Shown here piece by piece: positions 42,626 to 53,738 of a stretch of 64,000 nucleotides of DNA; the first letter of the stretch is position 1, and every line of letters begins with the position of its first letter. The DNA lies in the NCBI RefSeq assembly GCF_947179515.1, contig NC_067495.1:30355004-30419003 (forward strand). Direction: 5' to 3'. The notes under the pieces were generated by a model that did not search any database, was not told where the DNA came from, and was given only the letters and a program-made list of their open reading frames with translations. The translations under genes and the position numbers were made by a program. Origin of the DNA: Apodemus sylvaticus (lineage: Eukaryota; Chordata; Mammalia; Rodentia; Muridae).

Positions 42626-45600
42626 TTAATATTCACTTATCAGAGATTGCATTCCATGTGTATTCTTTTGTGATTGGGTTACTTCACTTAGGATGATATT
42701 TTCCAGATCAAACCATTTGCCTAAAAATTTTGTGAATTCATTGTTTCTAATTGCTGAGTAGTATTCCATTGTGTAAATATACCACATTTTCTGTATCCAT
42801 TCCTCCTTTGAGGGGCATCTGGGTTCTTTCCAGCTTCTGGCTATTATAAATAAAGCTGCTATGAACATAATGGAGCATGTGTCTTTATTACCTGCCGGGG
42901 AATCCTTTGGGTATATGCCCAGGAGAGGTATAGCAGGGTCCTCTAGAAATCTCATGTCCAGTTTTCTGAGGAACCTCCAGACTGATTTCCAAAGTGGTTG
43001 TACCATCTTACAGCCCCACCAGCAGTGGAGGAGTGTTCCTCTTTCTCCACATCCTCGCCAACACCTGCTGTCTCCTGAGTTTTTGACCTTAGCCATTCTG
43101 ACTGGTGTAAGGTGAAATCTCAGGGTTGTTTTGATCTGCATTTCCCTAATGACTAATGATGTTGAGCGCTTCTTAAGGTGCCTCTCGGCCATCTGAAATT
43201 CTTCAGGTGAAAATTCTTTGTTTAGATCTGTACTCCATTTTTTAATTGGGTTATTTGGTTCCCTGGGGTCTAACTTCTTGAGTTCTTTGTATATATTGGA
43301 TATTAGCCCTCTATCAGATGTGGGGTTGGTGAATATCCTTTCCCAATTTGATGGTTGCCATTTTGTCCTTTTAACAGTGTCCTTTGCCTTACAGAAACTT
43401 TGTAATTTTATGAGGTCCCACTTGTCAATTCTTGATCTTAGAGCATAAGCTATTGGTGATCTGTTCAGGAACTTTTCCCCTGTGCCCATGTCCTCAAGGG
43501 TCTTCCCCAGTTTCTTTTCTATTAGTTTCAGTGTGTCTGGTTTTACATGGAGGTCCTTGATCCACTTGGAGTGAAGTTTAGTACATGGAGATAAGAATGG
43601 ATCAATTCGCATTCTTCTGCATGCTGACCTCCAATTGATCCAGTACCATTTGTTGAAAAGGCTATCTTTTTTCCACTGGATATTTTTGGCTCCTTTGTCG
43701 AAGATCAAGTGACCAAAGGTGTGTAGATTCATTTCTGGATCTTCAATTCCATTCCATTGGTCCACTTGTCTGTCACTGTGCCAATACCATGCAGTTTTTA
43801 ATACTATTGCTCTGTAGTATTGCTTGAAGTCAGGGATACTGATTCCCCCAGAATTTCTTTTGTTGTTGAGAATAGTTTTAGCTATCCTGGGTTTTTTGTT
43901 ATTCCAGATGAATTTGAGAATTGTTTTTTCTAACTCTGTGAAGAACTGAGTAGGGATTTTGATGGGGATTGCATTGAATCTGTAGATTGCTTTTGGCACG
44001 ATGGCCATTTTAACTATATTAATCCTGCCGATCCACGAGCATGGCAGATTTTTCCGTTTTCTGAGGTCTTCTTCGATTTCCTTCTTCAGAGACCTGAAGT
44101 TCTTGTCATATAGATCTTTCACTTGTTTGGTTAGAGTCACACCAAGATACTTTATATTGTTTGTGGCTATTTTGAAGGGTGTCATTTCCCTAACTTCTTT
44201 CTTTATCTTTTGAGTATAGGAAGGCAACTAATTTGCTTGAGTTGATTTTATAACCAGCCACTTTGCTGAAGTTGTTTATCAGCTGTAGGAGTTCTCTGGT
44301 GGAGGTTTTCGGGTCACTTAAGTAGACTATCATGCCATCTGCAAATAGTGATTTGACTTCTTCCTTTCCAATTTGTATCCCCTTGATCGCCTTATGTTGT
44401 CTAATTGCTCTAGCTAGAACTTCAAGTACTATATTGAAAAGATATGGAGAGAAAGGACAGCCTTGTCTAGTCCCTGGTTTTAGTGAGATTGTTTCAAGTT
44501 TCTCTCCATTTAGTTTGATGTTGGCTACCAGTTTGCTGTATATTACCTTAACGATGTTTAGGTATGGGCCTTGAATTCCTGTTCTTTCCAATACTTTTAG
44601 CATGAAAGGATGCTGGATTTTGTCAAATGCTTTTTCTACATCTAATGAGATGATCATATGTTTTTTTTTTCTTTGAGTTTGTTTATGTAGTGGATAGCAT
44701 TGATGGATTTCCTTATATTGAACCATCTCTGCATCCCTGGGATGAAGCCTACTTGATCATGGTAGATGATCGTTTTGATGTGTTCTTGGATTCGGTTGGC
44801 AAGAATTTTATTAAGTATTTTGGCATCAATATTCAGAAGAGAAATTGGCCTGAAGTTCTTTTTCTTTGTTGGATCTTTGTGTGGCTTTGATATCAGCGTA
44901 ATTGTGCCTTCATAGAACGAGTTGGGTAGAGTTCCTTCTGTTTCTATTTTGTGGAATAGTTTGAAGAGTATTGGTGTTAGGTCTTCTATGAAGGTCTGAT
45001 AGAACTCTGCACTGAAGCCATCTGGTCCCGTGCTTTTTTTGTTTGGGAGACTTTCTATGACCCTTTTTATTTCTTCAGGTGTTATGGGACTGTTTAATTG
45101 ATCTATTTGATCCTGATTTAGTTTTGGTGTCGGATATCTGTCTAGGAAACTGTCCATTTCCTCCAGATTCTCTAGTTGTGTTGAGTATAGGCTTTTGTAG
45201 TAGGATCTAATGGTTTTTTGAATTTCCTCAGTTTCTGTTGTTATATCTCCCTTTTCATTTCTAAGTTTGCTAATCTGGATACTGTCTCTGTGTCCTTTGG
45301 TTAGTCTGGCTAAGGGTTTGTCTATCTTGTTGATTTTCTCAAAGAACCAGCTCCTGGTTTTGTTGATTCTTTGTATGGTTCTCTTTGTTTCTACTTGATT
45401 GATTTTGGACCTGAGTTTGACGATTTCCTGCCTTCTACTCCTCCTGGGTGAAATAGCTTCTTTTTGTTCCAGGGCTTTCAGGTGTGTCATTAAGCTGTTA
45501 GTGTATGCTCTCTCCATTTTCTTTTTGGAGGCACTCAGGGCTATGAGTTTCCCTCTTAGCACTGCTTTCATTGTGTCCCATAGATTTGGGTATGTTGTGT

Positions 45601-46452
45601 CTTCATTTTTATTATGTTCTAAAAAGTCTTTAATTTCTTTCTTTATTTCTTCCTTGACCAAGGTATCATTCAGTAGAATGTTGTTCAGTTTCCACGTATA
45701 TGTGTGTTTTCGGTTGTTTTTGTTGCTATTGAAGACCACTTTTACTCCGTAGTGATCTGATAGGAGGCATGGGATTAGTTCGATCTTCTTATATTTGTTG
45801 AGGTCTGTCTTGTGACCAATTATATGGTCGATTTTGGAGAAGGTACCATGAAGTGCTGAGAAAAAGGTATATTCTTTTACCTTAGGATAGAATGTTCTAT
45901 ATATATATCTGTTAAATCTAATTGTTCCAAAGCCTCAATTAGTTTCATTGTGTCCCTGTTTAGTTTCTGTTTTCCTGATCGGTCCATTGAGGAAAGTGCA
46001 GTGTTGAAGTCACCCACAATTATTGTGTTAGGTGCAATGTGTGCTTTGAGCTTTAATAAAGTTTCTTTTATGAATGAGGGTGCCCTTGCATTTGGAGCAG
46101 AGATGTTCAGGATTGAGACTTCTTCTTGTTGGAGTTTTCCTTTGACCAGCAAGAAGTGTCCCTCAGAGTCTCTTTTGATGACTTTGGGTTGAAAGTCAAT
46201 TTTATCTGATATTAAAATGGCTACTCCAGCTTGTTTCCTGAGACCATTTACTTGTAAAATTGTCTTCCAGCCTTTTACTCTAAGGTAGTGTTTGTCTTTG
46301 ACCCTGAGGTGTATTTCCTGTATGCAGCAAAATATAGGGTCCTGTTTACGTATCCAGTCAGTTAGTCTATGTCTTTTTATTAGGGCATTGTGTCCATTGA
46401 TGTTCAGAGATATTAAGGAATAGTGATTGTTACTTCCTGCCATTTTTGACAT
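42626..46452 (-). pseudogene. L1 ORF2 (endonuclease / reverse transcriptase), broken
   Basis: The span of ~3.83 kb is full length for L1 ORF2 (about 1,275 codons). The APE-type endonuclease starts MSKMAGSNNHYSLISLNING and keeps the QEIHLR and VGDFNT motifs. The frame breaks near 45,880 at an AT-repeat, resumes 45,739-44,654 (…GPDGFSAEFYQTF…, …FRPISL…), breaks at a T-run near 44,665, resumes 44,726-44,190 (SLDVEKAFD, GTRQGCPFSPYLFN), and breaks again near 44,220. The last 533 codons (44,227-42,626) are open and include the Cys-rich C-terminus. The RT catalytic FADD reads FADG (codon at 44,334-44,336 is GGC), which removes one metal-binding Asp. Inactive. Confidence 0.95.
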
Positions 46453-46502
46453 TATTTTTTAAATTTGATTGGTTAACTTCTTTTGGGTTTGATGAAAGGT
46501 TA

Positions 46503-47716
46503 CTATCTTGCTTTTTCCAGGGTGAAATTTCCCTCCTTGTATTGCTGTTTTCCTCCTATTATCCTTAATAGGGCTGGGTTTGTGGATAGATATTGGGTAA
46601 ACTTGGTTTTGTCATGGAATATCTTAGTTTCTCCATCTATGGTGATTGAGAGTTTTACTGGATATAGTAGTTTTGGCTGGCATTTGTGTTCTCTTAGAGT
46701 CTGCATGAGATCTGCCCAGGATCTTCTAGCCTTCATAGTCTCAGGTGAAAAGTCTGCTGTGATTCTGATAGGTCTTCCTTTATATGTTACTTGGCCTTTT
46801 TCTCTTACTGCCTTTAATATTCTTTCTTTGTTTAGTACATTTGGTGTTTTGATTATTATGTGACAGGAGGTATTTCTGTTCTGGTCCAGTCTGTTTGGAG
46901 TTCTGTAGGCTTCTTGTATATTCATGGGCATCTCTCTCTTTAGGTTAGGGAAGTTTTCTTCCATAATTTTATTGAAGATATTTGCTGGCCCTTTAAGTTG
47001 TAAATCTTCACTCTCATCTATGCCTATAATCCTTAGGTTTGGTCTTCTCATTGTGTTCTGGATTTCCTGAATATTTTGGGTTACAAGCTTTTTGCATTTT
47101 GCATTATCTTTAACTGTTGAGTCCATGGTTTCTATGGTATCTTCAGCATCTGAGATTCTTTCTTCTATCTCTTGTATTCTGTTGTTGATATTTGCATCTA
47201 TGTCCCCTGATTTCTTCCCAAGGTTTTCTATCTCCAAAGTTGTCTCCCTTTGAGTTTTCTTAGTTGTTTCTACTTCTGATTTTAGATCCTGGATGGTTTT
47301 GCTTAGCTCCTTCCCTTGCTTGTTTGTGCTTTCCTGTAATTCTTTAATAGATTTTTGTGTTTCCTCTTTCATGACCTCAGCCTGTTGACCAAAGTTCTCC
47401 TGTATTTCTTTAAGTTTTTTTTTTGTGTGTGTGTTTCCTCCTTATTGGCTTTTGTATTCTCCTGAATTTCTTTCAATGATTTTTGTGTTTACCTTGCAAG
47501 GGCTTCTACCTTTTGATCCATTTTCTCCTGAATTTCTTTAAGTATGTCCTTCATGTGTTCCTGTACCAGCATCATGACCAGTGATTTTAAATCCAAATCT
47601 TGTTTTACTGGTGTGATGGGGTATCCAGGACATGCTGTTAAAGGAGAATTGGGTTCAGATGTTGCCATATTGCCTTGATTTCTGTTAGTGACGTTCCTGC
47701 GTTTGCCTTTTGCCAT
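46503..47716 (-). pseudogene. L1 ORF1 (RNA-binding coiled-coil protein), broken
   Basis: Start MAKGKRRNVTNRNQGNMATS at 47,716. An in-frame TAA follows ALAR at about 47,488, and a +1 shift lies in a 10-A run near 47,416-47,425. From 47,372 the frame is open for 289 codons to 46,503. It contains the end of the coiled coil (ELQESTNKQGKELSKTIQDL), the RRM-like core (RRPNLRIIGIDESEDLQLKG) and the C-terminal domain (YPVKLSITIDGETKIFHDKT). ORF1p normally trimerises and packages L1 RNA. This copy could make only fragments. Confidence 0.93.
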
Positions 47717-48316
47717 CTAGTTCTCACTGGTTTTAGTTAGTCTTGTCAATGCTGGACTCACCAGTGCAAGCTGCCTCTTCCCAGGTGGCCTCTGGTGCAC
47801 AGCTTACCTCCTGCACTGCCTGGAGACAGGGTGCTGTTGCCCAGGCTGTTCAGATCCAGAAGCAGACACCTGAGGGCTCCTGCAGTGGCCTGCTGGATTC
47901 ACTGGAGCATACTGACTCCTCCCAGTCAGCCTCCTGGAAGCCCCTCTTGCCTCTTGCAGGACCTGGAGATGTGGTGTTCCCGCCCAGGCTGATCTGGATC
48001 TGGAAGCAGAGAGATCTGAGGGCTCCCGCCAGAGGCCTCAGGACTGGAACCTAAGCTCTGTGCCACTGGAGCAAGCTGTGGGCTCCCAGTCTGCCTCAGG
48101 TGCACACCAGGTCTCCCGCACTTCCTGGAGACCGAGTGCTGTGGCCCAGGCTGTTCAGATCCTGCAGCAGACACAGGAAGGCTCCTGCAGGGGGAGCTGG
48201 ATTCACCAGAGCACACTGACTCCTCCCAGTCTGCCTCCAGGAAGCCCCTCTTGTCTCTTGCCACACCTGGAGATGTGGCATTGCCACCCAGGCTGATCTG
48301 GATCCGGAAGCAGAGA
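47717..48316 (-). promoter_or_regulatory. L1 5'UTR: about two tandem ~304-bp GC-rich units
   Basis: The phrase 'ctggattcac(t/c)(g/a)gagca' occurs at 47,893 and 48,197, an offset of 304. Around both lie 'cccaggctgttcagatcc', 'ctgactcctcccagtc', 'ggaagcccctcttg' and 'cccaggctgatctggatc'. Rodent L1 promoters are commonly built from repeated 5' units. This copy keeps about two and is cut at 48,316. It is the most GC-rich block in the window. Confidence 0.8.
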
Positions 48317-48480
48317 GCATCTCTGTCTTTAGGTTAGGAAAGTTTTATTCTATAATTTTGTTAAAGATATTTACTGTCCCTTTAAGTTGGAAATCTTCAC
48401 TCTCTTCTATACCTACTATCCTTAGGTTTGGTCTTCTCATTGTGTCCTGGATTTTCTGGATGTTTTGGGTTAGGATCTTT
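48317..48480 (-). mobile_element. Older L1, antisense: ORF1 (right part)
   Basis: 'tctttaggttaggaaagttt', 'ccctttaagttggaaatctt', 'ccttaggtttggtcttctca' and 'ttgtgtcctggattttctgg' parallel 46,935-47,090 of the younger L1. They continue exactly where the left part stops at 42,364. It ends at about 48,480, where the younger ORF1 wording is no longer followed. Confidence 0.85.
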
Positions 48481-49257
48481 TCAAAATTATCACAGCCAAT
48501 GGTCCAGAATCTTGCCCTCACCTAATGTCTGTGCCATCCTCCAAGCAGAACCATTGTTCATTGAAACAGTTGATGAATGACTTCATGGATAGACCATCTT
48601 AATACACACAGCATTTCTTATATGTATGTAACCTGTTCCCTGTAGGGTGAGAATAATGACAATCACTCAAGTCAAATAGCTTTAACCATAGCAGGAAATC
48701 TGTATCCAAATAACTGGATGCCTACAGTTCATTCCTTGGCGAAGCAGAACTGTCAACCCTTAGTTTAACTACTATGGAAGTAAAATGCTTTGGTGATGTG
48801 AGTGACATTAAGTACAGCCTTGTTACAATGAACTCCAATGTCTAAAAATTGTTCTTATTTTGGGATTCTATCACAGTAAGAGCCAAGATTTTAAGCTCTA
48901 CTAAAAACAAAATGAACAAACAGACTTTATCTTTTTATGTTCATTTAATAATATATCCAACATTTTTATTATTGATATACAAATACATATTGTGTTGAAT
49001 ACAATAAAAATTAAAATTAAAATTAAAAAATAAAAATTAATCAAAATGTTTTAGGCAAGGTTCTCCTACTTTAAGCCCACTTTAAGCCCCCAATTTATTA
49101 ATTTTGAGAATGAAAGCAGAGTAAAAATTCAACATTCATATTCTTTTGTGTCATGATGCTAGTAAAATGTAACAGTCAGATTTCTTTTAGTAATTCAAAA
49201 ATTTCCTCCAGAAAGCTGGCCCCTTTAAGAAGTTGGATTTGTGTTTTAGCAAGCTTT
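48481..49257. other. Unannotated non-coding sequence, AT-rich at 48,900-49,050
   Basis: An (AAAATTA)-like low-complexity stretch lies at about 49,004-49,045. Nothing else recognised. Confidence 0.4.
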
Positions 49258-49658
49258 AGAAAAACATGGAGGAGCTAGAGAATGTATCCAAGGAGCTGAA
49301 GGGGTTTATAGTCCCATAAGAGGAACAACAATATGAGCTACCCAGTACTTCCAGAGCTCCCAGGGACAAAAACCATCAACCAGATAGTACACATGGAGTT
49401 ACCTATGGCTCCAGATGCATATGCAGCAGAGGATGGTCTTGTTGGACACCAAAGGTAGGGGACCCTTGGTCCTAGAAAGGCTTGGTGCCACAGTGTAGAG
49501 GAATGCCAGGACAGGGAAGCAGGAAAGGGTTGATTGGGGAACAGGAGGGAGGAGATGGCTTATGGGACTTTCGGGGTGGGGGAACCAGGAAAGGGGACAC
49601 TTGAAATGTAAATAAAGAATAAATCTAATAAAAGAAAAGAAAAGAAAAAGAAAAACAT
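49258..49658 (+). mobile_element. L1 3'UTR fragment with A-rich tail
   Basis: 'acatggaggagctagagaat', 'gtatccaaggagctgaaggg', 'aggaacaacaatatgagcta' and 'gggactttcggggtggggga' match rodent L1 3'UTR wording. It ends 'atgtaaataaagaataaatc' and an AAAAG tail. AGAAAAACAT at 49,258-49,267 and 49,649-49,658 may be its TSD, though the A-rich tail makes this weak. Confidence 0.75.
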
Positions 49659-50144
49659 TGTATTTAGAAGCAAGCAAATTATGTGGAATTTACTGCATTT
49701 TATTGCACCATCTTCCCTTGCTCACAGCAGTAGAGATGTATATGCTTAGAGAGTATATGAGAGTAAGCAGTAGCCAGTTCCTATCACACACATTACCATA
49801 CACTTAAGTGTGGTTGGCATGGACATGCACTGCCCAGAGATCTTTTCTAGAGAACCTCCTACTGGAAGTATATTTAAGTAACAGCTTCAAATAGCCACAT
49901 CTATATGTAGATTCACTACAGCATTGAACTAAGGTCATTCTTTCCTTGGATAGTCTCAGCTAGAGCCATGTCACAGATACTGATAGAACATTATTTTTCC
50001 CCAGTATACTATCCCTCCACTAGCTAATATTTGCCTCAAAATTCATCATGAGCCTGCCCTTAGGATCATGTTATAATCCAAATATATTATATTCCCCTAT
50101 CATTTTTATCCTTTCAAATAAAACATACCTGCATACATTTTATT
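49659..50144. other. Unannotated non-coding sequence
   Basis: Nothing recognised. Confidence 0.4.
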
Positions 50145-50151
50145 AAAATAG

Positions 50152-50765
50152 TATTTATTTTTTCTTCTTTCTGTCAAGCCCAGAGTCAACCACTTTCTCC
50201 AGACTTCCTGGGTAAGTGCAGGAAAAGCAGCATACAGGGCAAATGAGACATGGGATAAAGAAGTATGGGAGGTGGAAGTGGAGACAGCTGCTTCCCAGGG
50301 TGAGGAGGATGAGAAAATCTCCCACTAGGCAAAAGAGTTCTATGGCCTCTGAGATGCCAAAGCCCAGAATTGCATAAGAGAGGAGCTGTTGCTTCAGCAA
50401 AGGGTTCCTGGCATAGCCAATGATGAGGTTTCCAAAAACAGTCCCAATCCCAGCCCAGAGCCAGACATCCCAACTGTGGTAGCCCCAGCCCTAAATGAAC
50501 TTGGCAGCTGTGTCAATGTTCCTTGAAATGATGGTTTGGAAGCTTCAGCCAGGGATAAGTGAGGTCACAAGACTCCAGATTGCCAAGCTGCTAAGGCACT
50601 CCTCTGTCAATGTCTCTGGCTGGTTGAATACCATTGCAGACAACTGAGAGGTGTTCTTGACCAAGGGACAGTTAGAGATGAATTTGGAGCAGGCATACAT
50701 GATCAGGAGTGAGGGGCCAAGGCAGGAGAACTGCTCACAGAGCAAAGAATACAGAAAGTATACCT
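50152..50765 (-). pseudogene. Atp5mc2-ps: Atp5mc2 processed pseudogene (ATP synthase subunit c)
   Basis: On minus, the presequence starts at 50,700 (MYACSKFISNCPLVKNTSQL). The mature subunit-c region follows: DTAAKFI, AGIGTVFGNLIIGYARN, LKQQLLSYAILGFGISEAIE, LFCLVGDFLILL. This protein forms the proton-carrying c-ring of mitochondrial ATP synthase; the presequence is most like isoform 2. There are no introns. Defects: an in-frame TAG after KFI, a one-base gain and a one-base loss that bracket the Gly-rich helix, a deletion-altered presequence, and TGA changed to GGA at the normal stop (50,293-50,295). The proton-binding Glu falls in the 'ISEAIE' stretch and is kept. 5' and 3' UTR remnants flank it. 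Confidence 0.92.
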
Positions 50766-51029
50766 GAATTTTGACCTAACGACTTCTCACTGTAGCACCT
50801 CCTTTCCTTCAAAGCAATTTCTACTGATGCAGTTAATACATCTTAGTATATGCTCTTGGAAGACCCAAGCTCACCTAGTAGGGATATTCTGAACAGCAAA
50901 TGGAATTGAAGAATTAGCAATTCAGGAAAGAAAATGTCTCATGCTGTAAAGAAAATAAACCCTTGTTAATATTTGGAGTTGTTCCTCCTGAAATGAACTA
51001 TTATCTTGTTCATAGATTATATCTTGGTT
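50766..51029. other. Unannotated non-coding sequence
   Basis: Nothing recognised. Confidence 0.35.
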
Positions 51030-51440
51030 TCCTATTTTTTTGAAGTATAATATATACAGAAAATCCAAAGTTTGTAATTAAACAATTATTTAGATATTTA
51101 TAAACTGAACACACCCATATAACTAGTACCCACCCAGATTTAAAAAACCAAAACCATATGATCAACACCCCAGAAATTCTAGTACCCACCCAGATTTAAA
51201 AAACAAAACAATATGATCAACACCACAGAAATTCTTCTTATATCTCCTCCCAATTACTATCCTTTAAAGATAACTAATATCTGATTTATAACATGTAGAA
51301 AATTTTTACTTTTTGCAAATAAACATAAATGAAGTCATTTAATATATACTTTTGTGTCTACCTTTTAAAATTTAACACTATGCTTTTTTAAAGATTTACC
51401 CATGTTTTCCATGTAATACTACTCCACTCATTATTTTGGT
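51030..51440 (-). mobile_element. Ancient L1 (L1M) 3' region, antisense
   Basis: 'acacccatataactagtacc', 'cacccagatttaaaaaacca', 'atcaacaccccagaaattct', 'catttaatatatacttttgt' and 'atttacccatgttttccatg' follow the reversed L1M 3' order (wording 'accaccacccagatcaagat', 'cagcaccccagaaagttccc', 'cttttgtgtctggcttcttt'). It contains a 56-bp tandem duplication. Confidence 0.6.
51123..51234. repeat. 56-bp tandem duplication
   Basis: The unit beginning 'ctagtacccacccagattta' at 51,123-51,178 is repeated at 51,179-51,234 with about four differences. It arose inside the ancient L1 fragment. Confidence 0.93.
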
Positions 51441-52730
51441 TATAGGCCAAAATCTTACTTAAGTCTAAGCCTTATCAATACAGCACCAAGAATCAAATTG
51501 GAATTGTCAAGCCCAAGTATTTTATCATCTTCAATTTTCACCTGACTTTCTCTAATTCACTGAAGGCAGTTTCTGCCTCTCCTCTCAAAAGAACACTATT
51601 TCACACAGGTCATGACATGCAGAAAATGTTCCCAAGAGGCTGTTTTCCTTCCCAAGAATCCTTTTCACATTATCTAATTACTCTACCTGGGACCATTATA
51701 TCTTTCCAATTTGGGAGGATTACTGTTCCCTCTTTGTCAGACTTTGGCTATATAGTGTTCTGCCTCTTGATTTTGTAGAATAACTTCTAAATACCTTCCA
51801 TCCAATTTTCACCATCATATATAAATTCAGAATCAGCCCTATCACCAATTCCAGGGATCATAGAACTCACAATGAGTTTTTACAAAAGTTTCATATAAGA
51901 GAAGAGTTAGTTCTTCCCAGAGATCTCATCTCTGGTTGGAACCAGCATCAAATTCCCTTAACCACACAGTCATCTCTGAGAGCAAGGTACTAAAAGGTAA
52001 GACACTTTTATGACCATCTTGGTACTTGAACACAACTGTCTCACTCTCTAAGTTATCATTTTCCAAAGTTTCTTATAATTCCTTATAAGGGCAAGATAAT
52101 GACTGGGTTTTGAATCACCTTCATTTTCATATACGAAGATGCAATGTCATCAGGTCTGTTCCTTCAGTGGCTGAGGTGAGTTTGGGATCAACCAGGGCTA
52201 AAAGACAAAATTGTGACAAAAATAAATTAAAATAAGGGGGGAATGATGCTGTATGCCACAGACAACTTTCTAAAAGAAAATTTGTTCTCAATGGTTTCTA
52301 GCTACTTTGAGTTAGGTTTTTTTTTTTCAGTTGGATTATTTCTAATTACAACTCTCAGTTTGGGATCATGATAAGTACAAGGGTACCTTGGAAGGCTTCT
52401 GCTCCATCTTCATGTCAAAATGCATGCTCTACCATGGATTAAGCGTTATTACAAGCCATGTTATACAAAGGTTTTGTATAACTTATAAGCCTTCAATAGA
52501 ATCATCATTGGTTCAAATCATTAAGACAGGAAAACTTAAGGCCGCAGAGGCCTTCAGTTATGATGCCTAAAGTCCTACAGTCATCCAACAGCCAAGTCTG
52601 GATTCATAGTTGGGGTTTAGCTGAAATAACACTATTCTTATTTGACTTCTCCACATCTTCCCTTGTTCTTACTCATCTACAGTTTCTTCAGTGTTCCATC
52701 TGTTCCCCATATTGCGAACACGCCTGTGTT
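51441..52730. other. Unannotated non-coding sequence, 1.3 kb
   Basis: Nothing recognised apart from a T-run at about 52,318-52,327. Confidence 0.4.
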
Positions 52731-52745
52731 AAAACATACACAGTC
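52731..52745. repeat. Target-site duplication, left copy (AAAACATACACAGTC)
   Basis: Identical to 53,739-53,753. Confidence 0.95.
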
Positions 52746-52811
52746 TCTTGCAGGACCTGGAGATGTGGTGTTGCCACCCAGGCTGATCTGGATCCAGAAG
52801 CAGAGAGATCT
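52746..52811 (-). mobile_element. Inverted L1 5'UTR fragment at the head of a short L1
   Basis: 'tcttgcaggacctggagatg' through 'gatctggatccagaagcaga' matches 47,957-48,020, the 5'UTR of the antisense L1. Here it precedes a plus-strand ORF2 end, so it is inverted relative to the rest. It lies inside the TSD pair and belongs to the same insertion. Confidence 0.9.
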
Positions 52812-53738
52812 ATTAAAAAATGGGGTACAGATCTTAACAAAGAATTTTCATCTGAAGAAATTCAGATGGCCGAGAGGGACCTTAAGAAATGTTCAACATC
52901 ATTAATCATTAGGGAAATGCAAATCAAAACAACCCTGAGATTTCACCTTACACCAGTCAGAATGGCTAAGGTCAAAAACTCAGGAGACAGCAGGTGTTGG
53001 CGAGGATGTGGAGAAAGAGGAACTCTCCTCCACTGCTGGTGGGGCTGTAAGATGGTACAACCACTGTGGAAATCAGTCTGGAGGTTCCTCAGAAAACTGG
53101 ACATGAGACTTCCAGAGGACCCTGCTATACCTCTCCTGGGCATATACCCAAAGGATTCCCCGACATGCAATAAAGACACATGCTCCATTATGTTCATAGC
53201 AGCCTTATTTATAATAGCCAGAAGCTGGAAAGAACCCAGATGTCACTCGACGGAGGAATGGATACAGAAAATGTAGTATATTTACACAATGGAATACTAC
53301 TCAGCAATTAGAAACAATGAATTCACAAAATTTTTAGGCAAATGGTTTGATCTGGAAAATATCATCCTAAGCGAGGTAACCCAATCACAAAAGAATACAC
53401 ATGAAATGCAGTCACTGATAAGTGGATATTAATTAGCCCAGAAGCCCTGAATACCCAAGGTACAAATCACATAACAAATGACTCCCATGAAGAAGTATGG
53501 AGAGGGTCCTGATCCTGGAAAGGATTGATCTAGCATGGGAAGGGAATATAAGGACAGAGAAAAAGGGAGGTGATTGGAGAAGGGATGGAGAGAAGAAGGT
53601 TTATAGGACATATGGGGAGGGGGGATCCAGGAAAGGGGAAATCATTTGGAATGTAAACAAATAATATAGAAAATAAAAATATTAATAAAAAGAAATGTAA
53701 ATAAAGCAAATATCTAATAAAAATAAAAGGAATAAAAA
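52812..53738 (+). mobile_element. Short L1: ORF2 C-terminus, 3'UTR, A-rich tail
   Basis: From 'attaaaaaatggggtacaga' (52,812) the plus strand is ORF2. It is open from the junction to 53,276, where a TAG (TGG to TAG) follows IQKM, and the frame then continues to LISGY near 53,430. The 3'UTR ends with several A/T-rich blocks at 53,690-53,738. The Cys-rich region is at about 52,990-53,060. The perfect 15-bp TSD suggests a fairly young insertion. Confidence 0.95.

Larger units (their letters stand above)
42365..48316 (-). mobile_element. Nearly complete L1 retrotransposon, antisense
   Basis: About 5.95 kb, reading right to left: 5'UTR (48,316-47,717), ORF1 (47,716-46,503), ORF2 (46,452-42,626), 3'UTR and A/T-rich tail (42,625-42,365). 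Flanking words GTATCTCTTTCTTT (42,351) and GCATCTCTGTCTTT (48,317) are a 14-bp TSD with two differences. It inserted in the same orientation as the older L1 around it. Both ORFs are broken, so it cannot retrotranspose itself. Confidence 0.93.

Noticed and set aside
44190..45739. Active reverse transcriptase
   Set aside because: Frames are interrupted and the FADD box reads FADG.
47740..48316. CpG island / promoter of a host gene
   Set aside because: The GC-rich block is L1 5'UTR built of ~304-bp units; CpGs are few.
48060..48480. Recombinant L1 with ORF1 upstream of its promoter
   Set aside because: Explained by insertion of the younger L1 into the older one; the older ORF1 continues from 42,364.
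52560..53276. 238-codon frame as a novel L1-fusion gene
   Set aside because: The frame runs by chance from flanking DNA through the inverted 5'UTR piece into ORF2; there is no coding evidence for the first ~80 codons.
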